From contig JAAEZA010000036.1 in NCBI GenBank assembly GCA_018223125.1, positions 1 to 44,948 on the forward strand: a stretch of 44,948 nucleotides of DNA, in the 5' to 3' direction. Position 1 is the stretch's first letter. Each line of letters begins with the position of its first letter. Below are positions 17,745 through 25,561 of the stretch, piece by piece. The notes under the pieces are model-generated. The model was not told the DNA's origin. It searched no databases and saw only the letters and a list, made by a program, of their open reading frames with translations. Source of the stretch: Paracoccaceae bacterium (GTDB lineage Bacteria; Pseudomonadota; Alphaproteobacteria; Rhodobacterales; Rhodobacteraceae). Both the position numbers and the translations under genes were made by a program.

Positions 17745-18790
17745 CGGCCCTGAACGATATACTGCTGCGCCAGATCGCACGGCTTGGCACGCTGAGCATT
17801 TCGGAGTTTATGACCCAGTGTCTCTACCACCCCGATCACGGCTATTACACGCAGGCCAAACCGCTGGGACGCGGCGGGGATTTCATCACCGCGCCCGAAA
17901 TCAGCCAGATGTTCGGCGAAATGATCGGCCTGTGTCTTGCGCAGAACTGGCTGGATCAGGGGGCACCCGATCCCTTCTGTCTGGCGGAACTCGGCCCCGG
18001 ATCAGGCCAGTTGATGGAGGATATTCTGCGGGCGACGAAATCCGTTCCGGGGTTTCATCAGGCCGCAAGAGTACACCTGTGCGAGGTGAACCCGCATCTG
18101 AAAGCCCAACAACAGGCGCGTCTGGGTGAATTTGATCCGAAGTGGATCGCCGCAACCACCGACCTGCCCGCCCTGCCCCTGTTTCTGGTGGCAAACGAAT
18201 TTCTTGACTGTCTGCCAATCAACCAGTTTATCGCCACGAACACCGGCTGGGACGAACAGGTTGTCGCAGCACAAGACGGGCAGTTGTGTTTTGCCCGCCG
18301 TCCCGCCGGTGCAGTTGAAACGGAACTTCCCAAAGATGCCGCCGCTGGCACAATCTTAGAACTTTGCCCCGCTGCGAATGCTGTTGTGCAGGATATTGCC
18401 TCGGTGATCGCGCAACATTCCGGCTGCGCCCTGATCTGCGACTATGGCGGATCGGGCGGCGGAGATACCTTGCAGGCATTGCGCGCCCATCAGAAGGTTG
18501 ATCCTCTCAGCACACCCGGTCAGGCGGATCTGACCGCCCATGTAAACTTCGCTGCCCTGAAAGACGCCCTGCGCGATGCGCAGGTCTGTGGCCCCGTACC
18601 ACAGGGTGCCTTTCTGGAACGGCTTGGCATTACGCCCCGTGCGCAGGCACTGGCACAACGTTTGCAAGGCGCTTCGCTGGAAACCCATATCGCAGCCCAT
18701 CACCGCTTGACGCATCCCGATGAAATGGGCGAGTTATTCAAGGTAATGGCAATCCTGCCGGAGGGCGGGACAACACCGGCGGGGTTTTAG
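17741..18790 (+). CDS. SAM-dependent methyltransferase, NDUFAF7/MidA family
   Basis: The 349-residue protein has the family opening 'YHPDHGYYTQAKPLGRGGDF' and the SAM-binding motif 'LAELGPGSGQLMEDILRA'. The mitochondrial relative NDUFAF7 dimethylates an arginine of a complex I subunit during assembly; a similar respiratory-complex role is plausible here. It is coupled to lgt by an ATGA overlap, and pgeF begins two bases after its stop. Confidence 0.9.
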   Translation: MTALNDILLRQIARLGTLSISEFMTQCLYHPDHGYYTQAKPLGRGGDFITAPEISQMFGEMIGLCLAQNWLDQGAPDPFCLAELGPGSGQLMEDILRATKSVPGFHQAARVHLCEVNPHLKAQQQARLGEFDPKWIAATTDLPALPLFLVANEFLDCLPINQFIATNTGWDEQVVAAQDGQLCFARRPAGAVETELPKDAAAGTILELCPAANAVVQDIASVIAQHSGCALICDYGGSGGGDTLQALRAHQKVDPLSTPGQADLTAHVNFAALKDALRDAQVCGPVPQGAFLERLGITPRAQALAQRLQGASLETHIAAHHRLTHPDEMGELFKVMAILPEGGTTPAGF

Positions 18791-18792
18791 GC

Positions 18793-19551
18793 ATGACACT
18801 GGAAATTCTGACTTCGGACACGCTGGCTCCGGTGCGCCACGGCTTTTTCACCCGTCGAGGCGGTGCCTCTTCGGGCATCTTCAGCGGGTTGAACTGCGGG
18901 CTCGGCTCCAGCGACCAGCGCGAGGTTGTGACCCTGAACCGAAAGATGGCTGCCAAAGCGATGGGCACCACGAATGACATGCTGGCCGGAGTGCATCAGA
19001 TCCATTCCGATAAAGTCCATGTGGTGACCGCACAAAACGCAACCGAACGCCCCGAAGCAGATGCACTTGTGACTGCGGAAAAGGGTGTCGGCCTGTCGGT
19101 TCTTGCTGCTGATTGCGCACCGATCCTTTTCGCCGACGCGAACGCCGGTGTCATCGGTGCTGCCCATTCCGGCTGGAAAGGTGCGGTGGGCGGCGTCATT
19201 TCCGAAACAGTGGATGCGATGGTGAAGCTGGGTGCAAAACGGGAAGACATCAAGGCCAGCATCGGCCCCTGCATCAGCCAGCGCAATTACGAGGTCGGGC
19301 CTGAATTTTTCGAACAGTTCATGGATGAAGACCCCGACTTCACCCGTTTCTTCACGAATGGCAGCGCAGATCGCTATCTTTTTGATCTGCCCGGTTTCTG
19401 CCTGCACCAGTTGCGCGAAACCGGACTGGCCGAGGCCCATTGGATCGGACATTGCACCTATCTGGATGAAAACAGGTTCTTTTCCTACCGGCGCACCACC
19501 CATCGCAAGGAAGCGGATTACGGGCGGTTGATCTCGGCCATCATATTGTAG
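18793..19551 (+). CDS. pgeF: Peptidoglycan editing factor PgeF (laccase-domain, YfiH family)
   Basis: The 252-residue protein has the PgeF metal site: H71 in 'HQIHSD', C108 in 'AADCAP' and H125 in 'AAHSGWKG', at positions matching the well-known YfiH zinc ligands. PgeF in E. coli removes wrongly incorporated amino acids from UDP-MurNAc peptides; related enzymes also act on purine nucleosides. It is the third gene of the lgt operon. Confidence 0.93.
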   Translation: MTLEILTSDTLAPVRHGFFTRRGGASSGIFSGLNCGLGSSDQREVVTLNRKMAAKAMGTTNDMLAGVHQIHSDKVHVVTAQNATERPEADALVTAEKGVGLSVLAADCAPILFADANAGVIGAAHSGWKGAVGGVISETVDAMVKLGAKREDIKASIGPCISQRNYEVGPEFFEQFMDEDPDFTRFFTNGSADRYLFDLPGFCLHQLRETGLAEAHWIGHCTYLDENRFFSYRRTTHRKEADYGRLISAIIL

Positions 19552-19563
19552 CCCGTCCTTGCA

Positions 19564-19599
19564 AAATGTGACTGGTATGGGTCGCATTTCGTCACATTT
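19564..19599. repeat. 9-bp inverted repeat after pgeF
   Basis: AAATGTGAC (19564-19572) and GTCACATTT (19591-19599) are perfect complements with an 18-nt spacer. It could be a weak pgeF terminator without a T-run, or an operator for the small gene downstream. The spacing does not fit a CRP/FNR site. Confidence 0.5.
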
Positions 19600-19792
19600 C
19601 GCAGCAAGAATCCGGCATAAACTTCACAACAGTCGTTAAAGTTCAAGCACTTAAACGGTATCTCCAGCTTGCCACAATCTTTACGCGAAAGCAGGAAATC
19701 TCCACAAAACCACCTTTTTCCGGCACAGTTTCCGGCGCAATCCGGCGGTATAACTGTCTTAACGGAACAATAACTCTCTTGGAGTAAGACAG

Positions 19793-19879
19793 ATGAAAAA
19801 GAACAATCGCTGGATGAAATGGGTTCTTAAAGAATCAGCCGAGATGTCCAAAACAGAAAAGCTGAAAGCAGCGGGCTAA
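19793..19879 (+). CDS. 28-residue basic small protein
   Basis: ATG 19793 follows 'ttggagtaagacag', a good ribosome site. The ORF encodes 28 residues, rich in Lys, with 'NRWMKWVLKESAEM'. Similar 'RWMK' openings occur in short Rhodobacteraceae hypothetical proteins as I recall. No function can be given. A plausible -10 (TATAAC, 19749-19754) lies upstream, four TCCGGC copies lie in 19611-19746, and a strong terminator follows, so this is a self-contained short transcription unit of about 200 nt. Confidence 0.6.
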   Translation: MKKNNRWMKWVLKESAEMSKTEKLKAAG

Positions 19880-19939
19880 ACGCGGGTAAACCGCCAAAAA
19901 ATTCCCTCAGGACGACGGTGCACGTCCCCCTGAAAGCTA

Positions 19940-19969
19940 CCCCTGCCCTTGCGGCGGGGGCTTTTTTTT
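19940..19969 (+). terminator. Intrinsic terminator of the small-ORF transcript
   Basis: An 8-bp stem (CCCCTGCC with GGCGGGGG, one G-T pair) is followed by cT8. Another hairpin-like segment, ggacg/cgtcc flanked by tcagg/cctga, lies just upstream (about 19908-19935). Confidence 0.85.
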
Positions 19970-20001
19970 CGCAAACTATTCAGAACGCCTGCAAGGCAGC
20001 G

Positions 20002-20499
20002 TTAATCATCAACAGAGCGGGCTTCCAAAATGCTGAACGGCACCCCGGGTTCGTCCTTTGCCCCACGGATCACCAGTGATGTCTTCACGCTCGCCACGTT
20101 TTCAGCGGCGGTCAGGTGGTTGGTCAGAAAGGTCTGGAAGGTGGTCAGGTCCGGTGCCACGCATTTCAGGATGAAATCGGTCTCCCCGTTCAGCATGTGA
20201 CACTCCCGCACCAGGGGCCATTCCCGGCACTGGGCTTCAAAGGCGCTCAGGTCGACCTCTGCTTGGGAATGCAGGCCCACCATGGCGAAAACCTTGACTT
20301 CGAATCCTAAAACCCGTTCGTCCACCTCGGCGTGATAGCCGCGGATAAATCCGCTTTCTTCCAGTGTGCGCACACGGCGCAGACAGGGCGGCGCGGAAAT
20401 GCCGACCCGTTTGGCCAGTTCCACATTTGTCATGCGTCCGTCATTCTGCAACTCGGCCAGAATTTTGCGATCAATGGGATCAAGTTTGATTGTAGGCAT
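20002..20499 (-). CDS. Lrp/AsnC-family transcriptional regulator
   Basis: The 165-residue protein has an N-terminal helix-turn-helix ('DPIDRKILAELQNDGRMTN' then 'ELAKRVGISAPPCLRRVRTL') and a C-terminal RAM ligand-binding domain ('CHMLNGETDFILKC'). Lrp proteins bind amino acids or related ligands and act as octamers. It is divergent from trxB, with two 18-bp direct repeats and a palindromic TATA-like element between them, so it probably regulates itself and perhaps trxB. Confidence 0.93.
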   Translation of the reverse strand: MPTIKLDPIDRKILAELQNDGRMTNVELAKRVGISAPPCLRRVRTLEESGFIRGYHAEVDERVLGFEVKVFAMVGLHSQAEVDLSAFEAQCREWPLVRECHMLNGETDFILKCVAPDLTTFQTFLTNHLTAAENVASVKTSLVIRGAKDEPGVPFSILEARSVDD

Positions 20500-20542
20500 A
20501 TTATCTCCACAGCCGTCGCGGCAAATTACGCAGAACCCATCC

Positions 20543-20581
20543 GCTGCGCAATAATATTTCGCAGCTGCGCAATATTATTTC
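20543..20581. promoter_or_regulatory. Two 18-bp direct repeats 21 bp apart, candidate Lrp operator
   Basis: GCTGCGCAATAATATTTC (20543-20560) and GCTGCGCAATATTATTTC (20564-20581) differ at two bases. They are repeated with a 21-bp period, two helical turns, so both face the same side of the helix. They lie 44 bp upstream of the Lrp start. A-T-rich cores are typical for Lrp-type binding. Confidence 0.65.
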
Positions 20582-20702
20582 CGTGGCCGCCACCTACCCC
20601 AGTCTTCAGGTAATCGCAACAGCGTGACAATCCCCTGCTTTCCCTTCGCCCCCCGCGTCCTTATATAAGGCAAAACCCAAAAGACCGACCGGAGATTCCC
20701 CC

Positions 20703-21644
20703 ATGTCAGAGACCCGCCACACCCGCCTGTTGATCATCGGCTCCGGCCCTGCCGGTTATACCGCCGGTGTATATGGAGCCCGCGCGATGGTCGAACCGCT
20801 GTTGGTACAAGGCATTGAACCAGGCGGCCAGCTTACAACAACCACCGAAGTCGAAAACTGGCCCGGTGACACCGAAGTCCAAGGCCCCGATCTGATGATC
20901 CGCATGGAAGCCCACGCCAAGGCCATGGGCTGTGAGATCGTTGGCGATATCATCACCAATCTGGACCTGTCCAACCGTCCGTTCACCGCCAATGGTGACA
21001 GCGGCACAACCTACACGGCCGATGCGGTTATTCTGGCCACGGGTGCGCGGGCAAAATGGCTCGGCCTGCCAACAGAGGAAAAATTCAAGGGCTTTGGCGT
21101 CTCGGCCTGTGCCACTTGTGACGGTTTCTTCTACCGCGGTCAGGAAATCGTGGTGATCGGCGGCGGCAACACGGCTGTCGAAGAGGCTTTGTTCCTGACA
21201 AACTTTGCCAGCAAGGTGACCCTGATCCACCGGCGCGACGAACTGCGGGCAGAGAAAATCCTGATCGACCGTCTGGAAAAGAACCCGAAAATCGAACCCC
21301 TGTGGTTCCACGAGCTGGAAGAAGTGATCGGCACCGAAGATCCGCTTGGCGTGGAAGGCGTGAAGGTCAAACACACCAAAACCGGAGCGATTACAGAAAT
21401 CCCCTGTAAAGGTGTCTTTGTCGCCATCGGCCACGCCCCTGCCAGCGAACTTGTGGTGGATCAATTGGAAACTCATATGGGCGGCTATGTGAAAACCAAG
21501 CCGGACAGCACTGCAACCTCTATTCCGGGTGTGTTTGCAGCAGGCGATCTGACAGACCACCAGTACCGTCAGGCTGTCACCAGTGCCGGAATGGGCTGTA
21601 TGGCCGCGCTTGAAGCGGAACGGTTTCTGGCCGAAAACGAATAA
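20703..21644 (+). CDS. trxB: Thioredoxin-disulfide reductase
   Basis: The 313-residue flavoprotein has the FAD motif 'GSGPAG' (13-18), redox pair C136/C139 in 'CATCDG' and NADPH motif 'GGGNTA' (153-158). It reduces thioredoxin with NADPH in the cytoplasm. Its reducing power could supply PAPS reduction in sulfate assimilation, relevant to the next gene. RBS ggag lies at 20691-20694. A perfect 12-bp palindrome, CCTTATATAAGG (20659-20670), may include the -10. Confidence 0.97.
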   Translation: MSETRHTRLLIIGSGPAGYTAGVYGARAMVEPLLVQGIEPGGQLTTTTEVENWPGDTEVQGPDLMIRMEAHAKAMGCEIVGDIITNLDLSNRPFTANGDSGTTYTADAVILATGARAKWLGLPTEEKFKGFGVSACATCDGFFYRGQEIVVIGGGNTAVEEALFLTNFASKVTLIHRRDELRAEKILIDRLEKNPKIEPLWFHELEEVIGTEDPLGVEGVKVKHTKTGAITEIPCKGVFVAIGHAPASELVVDQLETHMGGYVKTKPDSTATSIPGVFAAGDLTDHQYRQAVTSAGMGCMAALEAERFLAENE

Positions 21645-21668
21645 AGCCGCGTAAAACCCGTGAAGGAA

Positions 21669-21699
21669 AAGCCCTGACGCAAACCGTCAGGGCTTTTTT
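21669..21699 (+). terminator. Intrinsic terminator after trxB
   Basis: A perfect 11-bp stem (21669-21679 with 21685-21695) has a 5-nt loop and is followed by a T-rich tail. Confidence 0.93.
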
Positions 21700-21796
21700 A
21701 TGCGTGCTGCTTTCCCTGTGGCCCCTGCGTCACATTCTGCCCAATCCCCCCGCCCATGCAAAAAACACTTTGTCTGCACCGCCATTTATGCGATGC

Positions 21797-21810
21797 GTTC
21801 ACGCGTGAAC
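21797..21810. promoter_or_regulatory. Perfect 14-bp palindrome upstream of the wHTH-SAT gene
   Basis: GTTCACGCGTGAAC is fully self-complementary and ends 25 bp before the TTG start at 21836. MarR-type dimers bind palindromes, so this is a candidate operator for the N-terminal winged helix encoded next. It also holds the in-frame stop (21806-21808) that bounds the reading frame. Confidence 0.55.
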
Positions 21811-21835
21811 AAACTTTGATTCGCGGGAACGAAAA

Positions 21836-23905
21836 TTGCAGGGCGCAAAACAAAATCACGATGAAGAAGATCAGCTCTTCCGGCTGTTACGCCAGATTGA
21901 TCGTTCTTCCGATGCCTCGCAGCGCGCACTTGCCGCTGGGATCGGGGTGTCTTTGGGTCGCCTGAATGCCCTGCTGAAATCCGCAACCGAAGCCAGGCTG
22001 GTCCGGATCAGTGACCGCAACGGACCGGATAAACGCCAACGGTTCACCTACACGCTTACCTCACGGGGTGAGGCGGAGAAAATCCGGCTCACTGACAGAT
22101 TTCTGGCACGTAAATTCGCGGAATATGACGCGCTGCATGCTGAATTGACCGGAACCACCTCCAATCTGGTTCCACTTAAACACAGGACTATAATGATGGA
22201 AAACAATCTCGCCCCTATTTCGGAGCTTTACGTCTCTCACGACAGTGCCGAAAAGATGAAATTCGAAGCGGCGCAACTGCCGTCTTGGGATCTGACAGCC
22301 CGTCAGGTTTGCGATCTGGAACTGTTGATGAACGGCGGCTTTAATCCGCTAAAGGGTTTCCTGTCACAGGAAGATTACGAGGGCGTTGTTGAAAACATGC
22401 GTCTGGCGGACGGTTCTCTCTGGCCAATGCCAATCACGCTGGACGTGCCAAAGTCCTTTGCTGAATCCGTTGAAATCGGTCAGGACATCGCGCTGCGCGA
22501 CCCCGAAGGCGTTATTCTGGCGGTGATGTCCGTAACCGACAACTGGGCACCGGACAAAGCCCGCGAAGCTGAAAAAGTCTTTGGTGCGGACGATCTGGCC
22601 CACCCTGCGGTGAACTACCTGCACAACACGGCCGGTGAATTCTATCTTGGCGGCCCGATCATCGGCATCCAGCAACCGATGCACTATGACTTCCGCGCCC
22701 GTCGCAACACCCCGAACGAATTGCGCGCCTATTTCCGCAAAATGGGCTGGCGCAAAGTGGTTGCGTTTCAAACACGTAACCCGCTGCACCGCGCCCATCA
22801 GGAACTGACCTTCCGCGCTGCCAAAGAGGCACAGGCCAACCTGCTGATCCATCCGGTTGTCGGCCTCACGAAGCCGGGCGACATCGATCACTTCACCCGC
22901 GTTCGCTGCTACGAGGCTGTTCTGGATCAATACCCCGCATCGACAACCTCTATGTCGCTGCTGAACCTTGCCATGCGTATGGCTGGCCCGCGCGAAGCTG
23001 TCTGGCACGGTCTGATCCGCAAGAACCACGGCTGCACCCACTTCATTGTTGGCCGCGACCACGCAGGCCCGGGCAGCAACAGCCAGGGCGAGGATTTCTA
23101 CGGTCCTTACGATGCGCAGGAACTCTTCCGCGCCCATGAAGAAGAAATGGGCATCAAAATGGTCGATTTCAAACACATGGTTTACGTGCAGGACCGCGCG
23201 CAATACGAACCGGCGGATGAAATCACAGATAAAGATGACGTGACCATCCTGAACATTTCCGGCACAGAATTGCGCCGCCGTCTGTCCGAGGGTCTGGAAA
23301 TTCCTGAATGGTTTTCCTTTCCCGCTGTTGTGGAAGAACTGCGCCGCACCCGCCCGCCACGGGCACAGCAAGGCTTTACCGTGTTCTTCACCGGTTTCTC
23401 CGGCTCCGGCAAATCCACCATTGCCAACGCCCTGATGGTGAAACTGATGGAAATGGGCGGTCGCCCGACCACGCTGCTCGACGGCGATCTTGTGCGCAAG
23501 AACCTGTCTTCTGAGCTCGGCTTTTCTAAAGAGCACCGCGATCTGAACATCCGACGCATCGGCTACGTGGCCTCCGAGATCACCAAGAACGGTGGTATCG
23601 CGATCTGCGCGCCAATCGCGCCATACGCCGCGACACGCCGTGCGGTTCGTGAAGAAATCGAACAGTTCGGAGCTTTCATCGAAATTCATGTCGCCACGTC
23701 TATCGAAGAATGCGAACGTCGGGACCGTAAAGGCCTGTACAAGCTGGCGCGCGAAGGGAAAATCAAGGAATTCACAGGGATTTCAGACCCTTATGATGTT
23801 CCTGAAAATCCTGAACTGCGGATTGAAACAGAAAACACAGATGTGGACAATTGCGCCCATCAGGTTCTGTTGAAACTGGAAAGCATGGGGCTGATCGCAG
23901 GTTAA
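21836..23905 (+). CDS. sat: MarR-like winged helix fused in frame to ATP sulfurylase / APS kinase
   Basis: One uninterrupted 689-codon frame starts at TTG 21836. Residues 8-105 form a MarR/EPS-associated-type winged helix ('RALAAGIGVSLGRLNALLKS'). ATP sulfurylase spans about 121-505, with 'QTRNPLHRAH' (312-321) and 'GRDHAGPG' (406-413). APS kinase spans about 512-689, with P-loop 'GFSGSGKST' (520-528) and 'DGD' (549-551). Together they make APS and then PAPS from sulfate. A normal RBS (agga, 22184-22187) stands five bases before ATG 22193, from which a 570-residue SAT-APS kinase of usual length would start. Two products, fused and free, are therefore possible. A sequencing error removing a stop between them is the main alternative. 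Confidence 0.85.
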   Translation: MQGAKQNHDEEDQLFRLLRQIDRSSDASQRALAAGIGVSLGRLNALLKSATEARLVRISDRNGPDKRQRFTYTLTSRGEAEKIRLTDRFLARKFAEYDALHAELTGTTSNLVPLKHRTIMMENNLAPISELYVSHDSAEKMKFEAAQLPSWDLTARQVCDLELLMNGGFNPLKGFLSQEDYEGVVENMRLADGSLWPMPITLDVPKSFAESVEIGQDIALRDPEGVILAVMSVTDNWAPDKAREAEKVFGADDLAHPAVNYLHNTAGEFYLGGPIIGIQQPMHYDFRARRNTPNELRAYFRKMGWRKVVAFQTRNPLHRAHQELTFRAAKEAQANLLIHPVVGLTKPGDIDHFTRVRCYEAVLDQYPASTTSMSLLNLAMRMAGPREAVWHGLIRKNHGCTHFIVGRDHAGPGSNSQGEDFYGPYDAQELFRAHEEEMGIKMVDFKHMVYVQDRAQYEPADEITDKDDVTILNISGTELRRRLSEGLEIPEWFSFPAVVEELRRTRPPRAQQGFTVFFTGFSGSGKSTIANALMVKLMEMGGRPTTLLDGDLVRKNLSSELGFSKEHRDLNIRRIGYVASEITKNGGIAICAPIAPYAATRRAVREEIEQFGAFIEIHVATSIEECERRDRKGLYKLAREGKIKEFTGISDPYDVPENPELRIETENTDVDNCAHQVLLKLESMGLIAG
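22184..22198 (+). promoter_or_regulatory. Internal ribosome site and ATG-ATG start of the SAT domain
   Basis: AGGA at 22184-22187 is spaced five bases from ATG 22193; a second ATG follows at 22196. It is at the exact N-terminal boundary of the ATP sulfurylase domain, so it probably drives independent translation of the enzyme. Confidence 0.7.
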
Positions 23906-23927
23906 TCCCCTGCCCCCCAAAAAAGAG

Positions 23928-23954
23928 AAACCCGGCCATTGCGCCGGGTTTTTT
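23928..23954 (+). terminator. Intrinsic terminator after the SAT/APS kinase gene
   Basis: aacccggc (23929-23936) pairs with gccgggtt (23943-23950), with a 6-nt loop and a T-run of six spanning the stem end. Confidence 0.9.
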
Positions 23955-24086
23955 CGTTCATAAAGGTGCCTTACAATTCCTTGAAACCTGACCGATTTAT
24001 TCAAAGTTTGAACACATTTCCTGCCTAGATTTACCTAAAGTAAAGAGGGTGCAACGCCCCCCGTGATGAGTTTCGGAGTAAAGAAT

Positions 24087-24404
24087 ATGCCAGTTCCAGC
24101 CCGCCGGCCCGCAGTAGTTGCAAGCGATAAGGCAAGGCGCCGCCCTGCATTTCCACCGGTGCGAAAGGAATTTCCTGCGCGGAAAGCCGCGGCGTCCCCA
24201 AAGCTGACATGGCTGGAACGGCTAAGCCGCCTGAAAGAAACCTTGCACGGGCTTCTGACCGGCATACCGCGTTCCGCCCCGTTCCATCCGGACAGCGCCC
24301 GAGAATTCGAAGGACGTACGGAAAGCCAGTACATCGGAAACCCAGCGCAGCCATTTCAGGTAAGATCGGTGCGGGTCCGCGCCCTGCGCGCCCGATCAAA
24401 ATGA
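24087..24404 (+). CDS. Hypothetical basic protein, 105 residues
   Basis: ATG 24087 follows a good SD (ggag 24075-24078, 8-nt spacing). The product is Arg/Pro/Ala-rich, with 'PARRPAVVASDKARRRPAF' near the start and an amphipathic stretch 'LTWLERLSRLKETLHGLL'. No signal peptide, membrane segment or known domain is recognised. It is convergent with the DUF1150 gene. The ribosome site is the best argument that it is real; a non-coding origin cannot be excluded. Confidence 0.45.
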   Translation: MPVPARRPAVVASDKARRRPAFPPVRKEFPARKAAASPKLTWLERLSRLKETLHGLLTGIPRSAPFHPDSAREFEGRTESQYIGNPAQPFQVRSVRVRALRARSK

Positions 24405-24427
24405 AAAAGCGGGCCGGAACCCGCTTT
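24405..24427 (-). terminator. Intrinsic terminator of the hsp20-DUF1150 operon
   Basis: aaagcggg (24406-24413) pairs with cccgcttt (24420-24427). Read on the minus strand the stem runs into T5, so it fits the DUF1150 side. It may also serve the 105-residue ORF. Confidence 0.75.
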
Positions 24428-24463
24428 AACCTTACAACTTTACACTTTACCAAGGATTACCCG

Positions 24464-24691
24464 TTAGTGAACACTTACGGGTTGAAACTCGTTTGTACGG
24501 GCCAGTGCGAAGGCGATATCACGGTCCTTGGCCAGCGCCAAACGTTCCCCGTTTTCGGAGTGAATGGCATAGATATGCTCATCCCCGTTCAACTGCTGGC
24601 GCAAATCTTCGGGCAGGTCCGAAAACTCTACCGGCCGCACATAAACTGTACGGGCATCGAATTTGAAGGGAAAATTGAATTTGGCGTCCAT
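24464..24691 (-). CDS. DUF1150 family protein
   Basis: The 75-residue protein has the family pattern 'VYVRPVEFSDLPEDLRQQL', 'IYAIHSENGERLALAKDRD' and C-terminal 'PVSVH'. Function is unknown. It lies 11 bp downstream of hsp20 and is probably heat-induced with it, an arrangement I recall as frequent in Rhodobacterales. Confidence 0.88.
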   Translation of the reverse strand: MDAKFNFPFKFDARTVYVRPVEFSDLPEDLRQQLNGDEHIYAIHSENGERLALAKDRDIAFALARTNEFQPVSVH

Positions 24692-24702
24692 AATCGTGCC
24701 TC

Positions 24703-25116
24703 CTACTTGTTACTGATTTCGATGGTTTGCACCACCGTGTCGGGAACCGAACGGCGCAAATCCACATGCAACAGCCCGTTCTCCATCGATGCGCCAGCAA
24801 CTTCTACGCCTTCTGCCAGCACAAAAGAACGCTGGAACTGGCGCGCTGCGATTCCGCGGTGCAAGAACACGCGCCCTTCGCTGTCATCCACCTGACGCCC
24901 GCGAATAACCAGCTGCGCGTTTTCCAGAGTGATCGCCAGATCCTCTTCGCGGAAACCCGCAACAGCTAGCGTGATGCGATAGGAATCATCCGCGCTTTGT
25001 TCAATATTATACGGGGGATAGCCTTCGTTGCCCGATTTCGCGGTGCGTTCAACCAGCCTATCAAGCTGTTCGAACCCGAGCAAAAACGGATGCGAGGCAA
25101 AAGAGATCTTTGTCAT
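24703..25116 (-). CDS. Hsp20/alpha-crystallin small heat-shock protein
   Basis: The 137-residue protein has an alpha-crystallin domain (about 35-125) with 'YRITLAVAGFREEDLAI' and 'FLHRGIAARQFQRSFVLAEGV'. The IbpA/B type binds unfolding proteins as ATP-independent oligomers. The promoter upstream matches the alphaproteobacterial RpoH consensus, supporting heat induction. Confidence 0.95.
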   Translation of the reverse strand: MTKISFASHPFLLGFEQLDRLVERTAKSGNEGYPPYNIEQSADDSYRITLAVAGFREEDLAITLENAQLVIRGRQVDDSEGRVFLHRGIAARQFQRSFVLAEGVEVAGASMENGLLHVDLRRSVPDTVVQTIEISNK

Positions 25117-25178
25117 ACAGTAAGCCCTTTACGGTTAAGCGACTTTTTCAGAGCCCCGAAAGCGGCGACCCTTTAAGG

Positions 25179-25208
25179 AATATGGGGTGGCCCCGCGGGA
25201 TTCTCAAG
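25179..25208 (-). promoter_or_regulatory. RpoH (sigma-32) promoter of hsp20
   Basis: On the minus strand, CTTGAG (25208-25203) is followed by 17 nt and CCATATT (25185-25179). It matches the alphaproteobacterial heat-shock consensus CTTG-N17/18-CYATNT, about 60 nt before the hsp20 ATG. Confidence 0.8.
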
Positions 25209-25288
25209 AACTTATTGAAACGATTGGTTGTTAAGCCCTTTCAGATCACGTTAAGATGAATGCCCGGGACTTAATTTTCAGGACTTCT

Positions 25289-25507
25289 ATGACAGCTTCA
25301 CCGCAGATGGAACGCACAGAGGTGCTTCGCGTCAAACTGGAAACCCGACGGCAGGAACACAGGGATCTGGACGAAGCCATCCATGCCCTGCACGATAAAG
25401 GCCACGCGGACGCCCTTACACTACAGCGGCTGAAGCGCCAGAAACTGGCGCTGAAGGACGAAATCCGCCGTCTGGAAGATGAAATTACCCCTGACATTAT
25501 TGCCTAA
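25289..25507 (+). CDS. DUF465/YdcH-family small coiled-coil protein
   Basis: The 72-residue protein starts at ATG 25289 with AGGA five bases upstream; a longer start at 25256 lacks an SD. It is mainly helical ('RRQEHRDLDEAIHALHDKG' then 'LTLQRLKRQKLALKDEIRRL'), the YdcH/DUF465 pattern. Function unknown. It is 54 bp upstream of purE on the same strand. Confidence 0.83.
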   Translation: MTASPQMERTEVLRVKLETRRQEHRDLDEAIHALHDKGHADALTLQRLKRQKLALKDEIRRLEDEITPDIIA

Positions 25508-25561
25508 ACCGACATTTTACCTATAGTGCGGCCTTCATTACCAAACAGGCGGAATTACCGG

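Noticed and set aside
19564-19599. CRP/FNR-type site from TGTGA...TCACA
   Set aside because: The half-sites are 20 bp apart instead of 6, so it does not fit either consensus.
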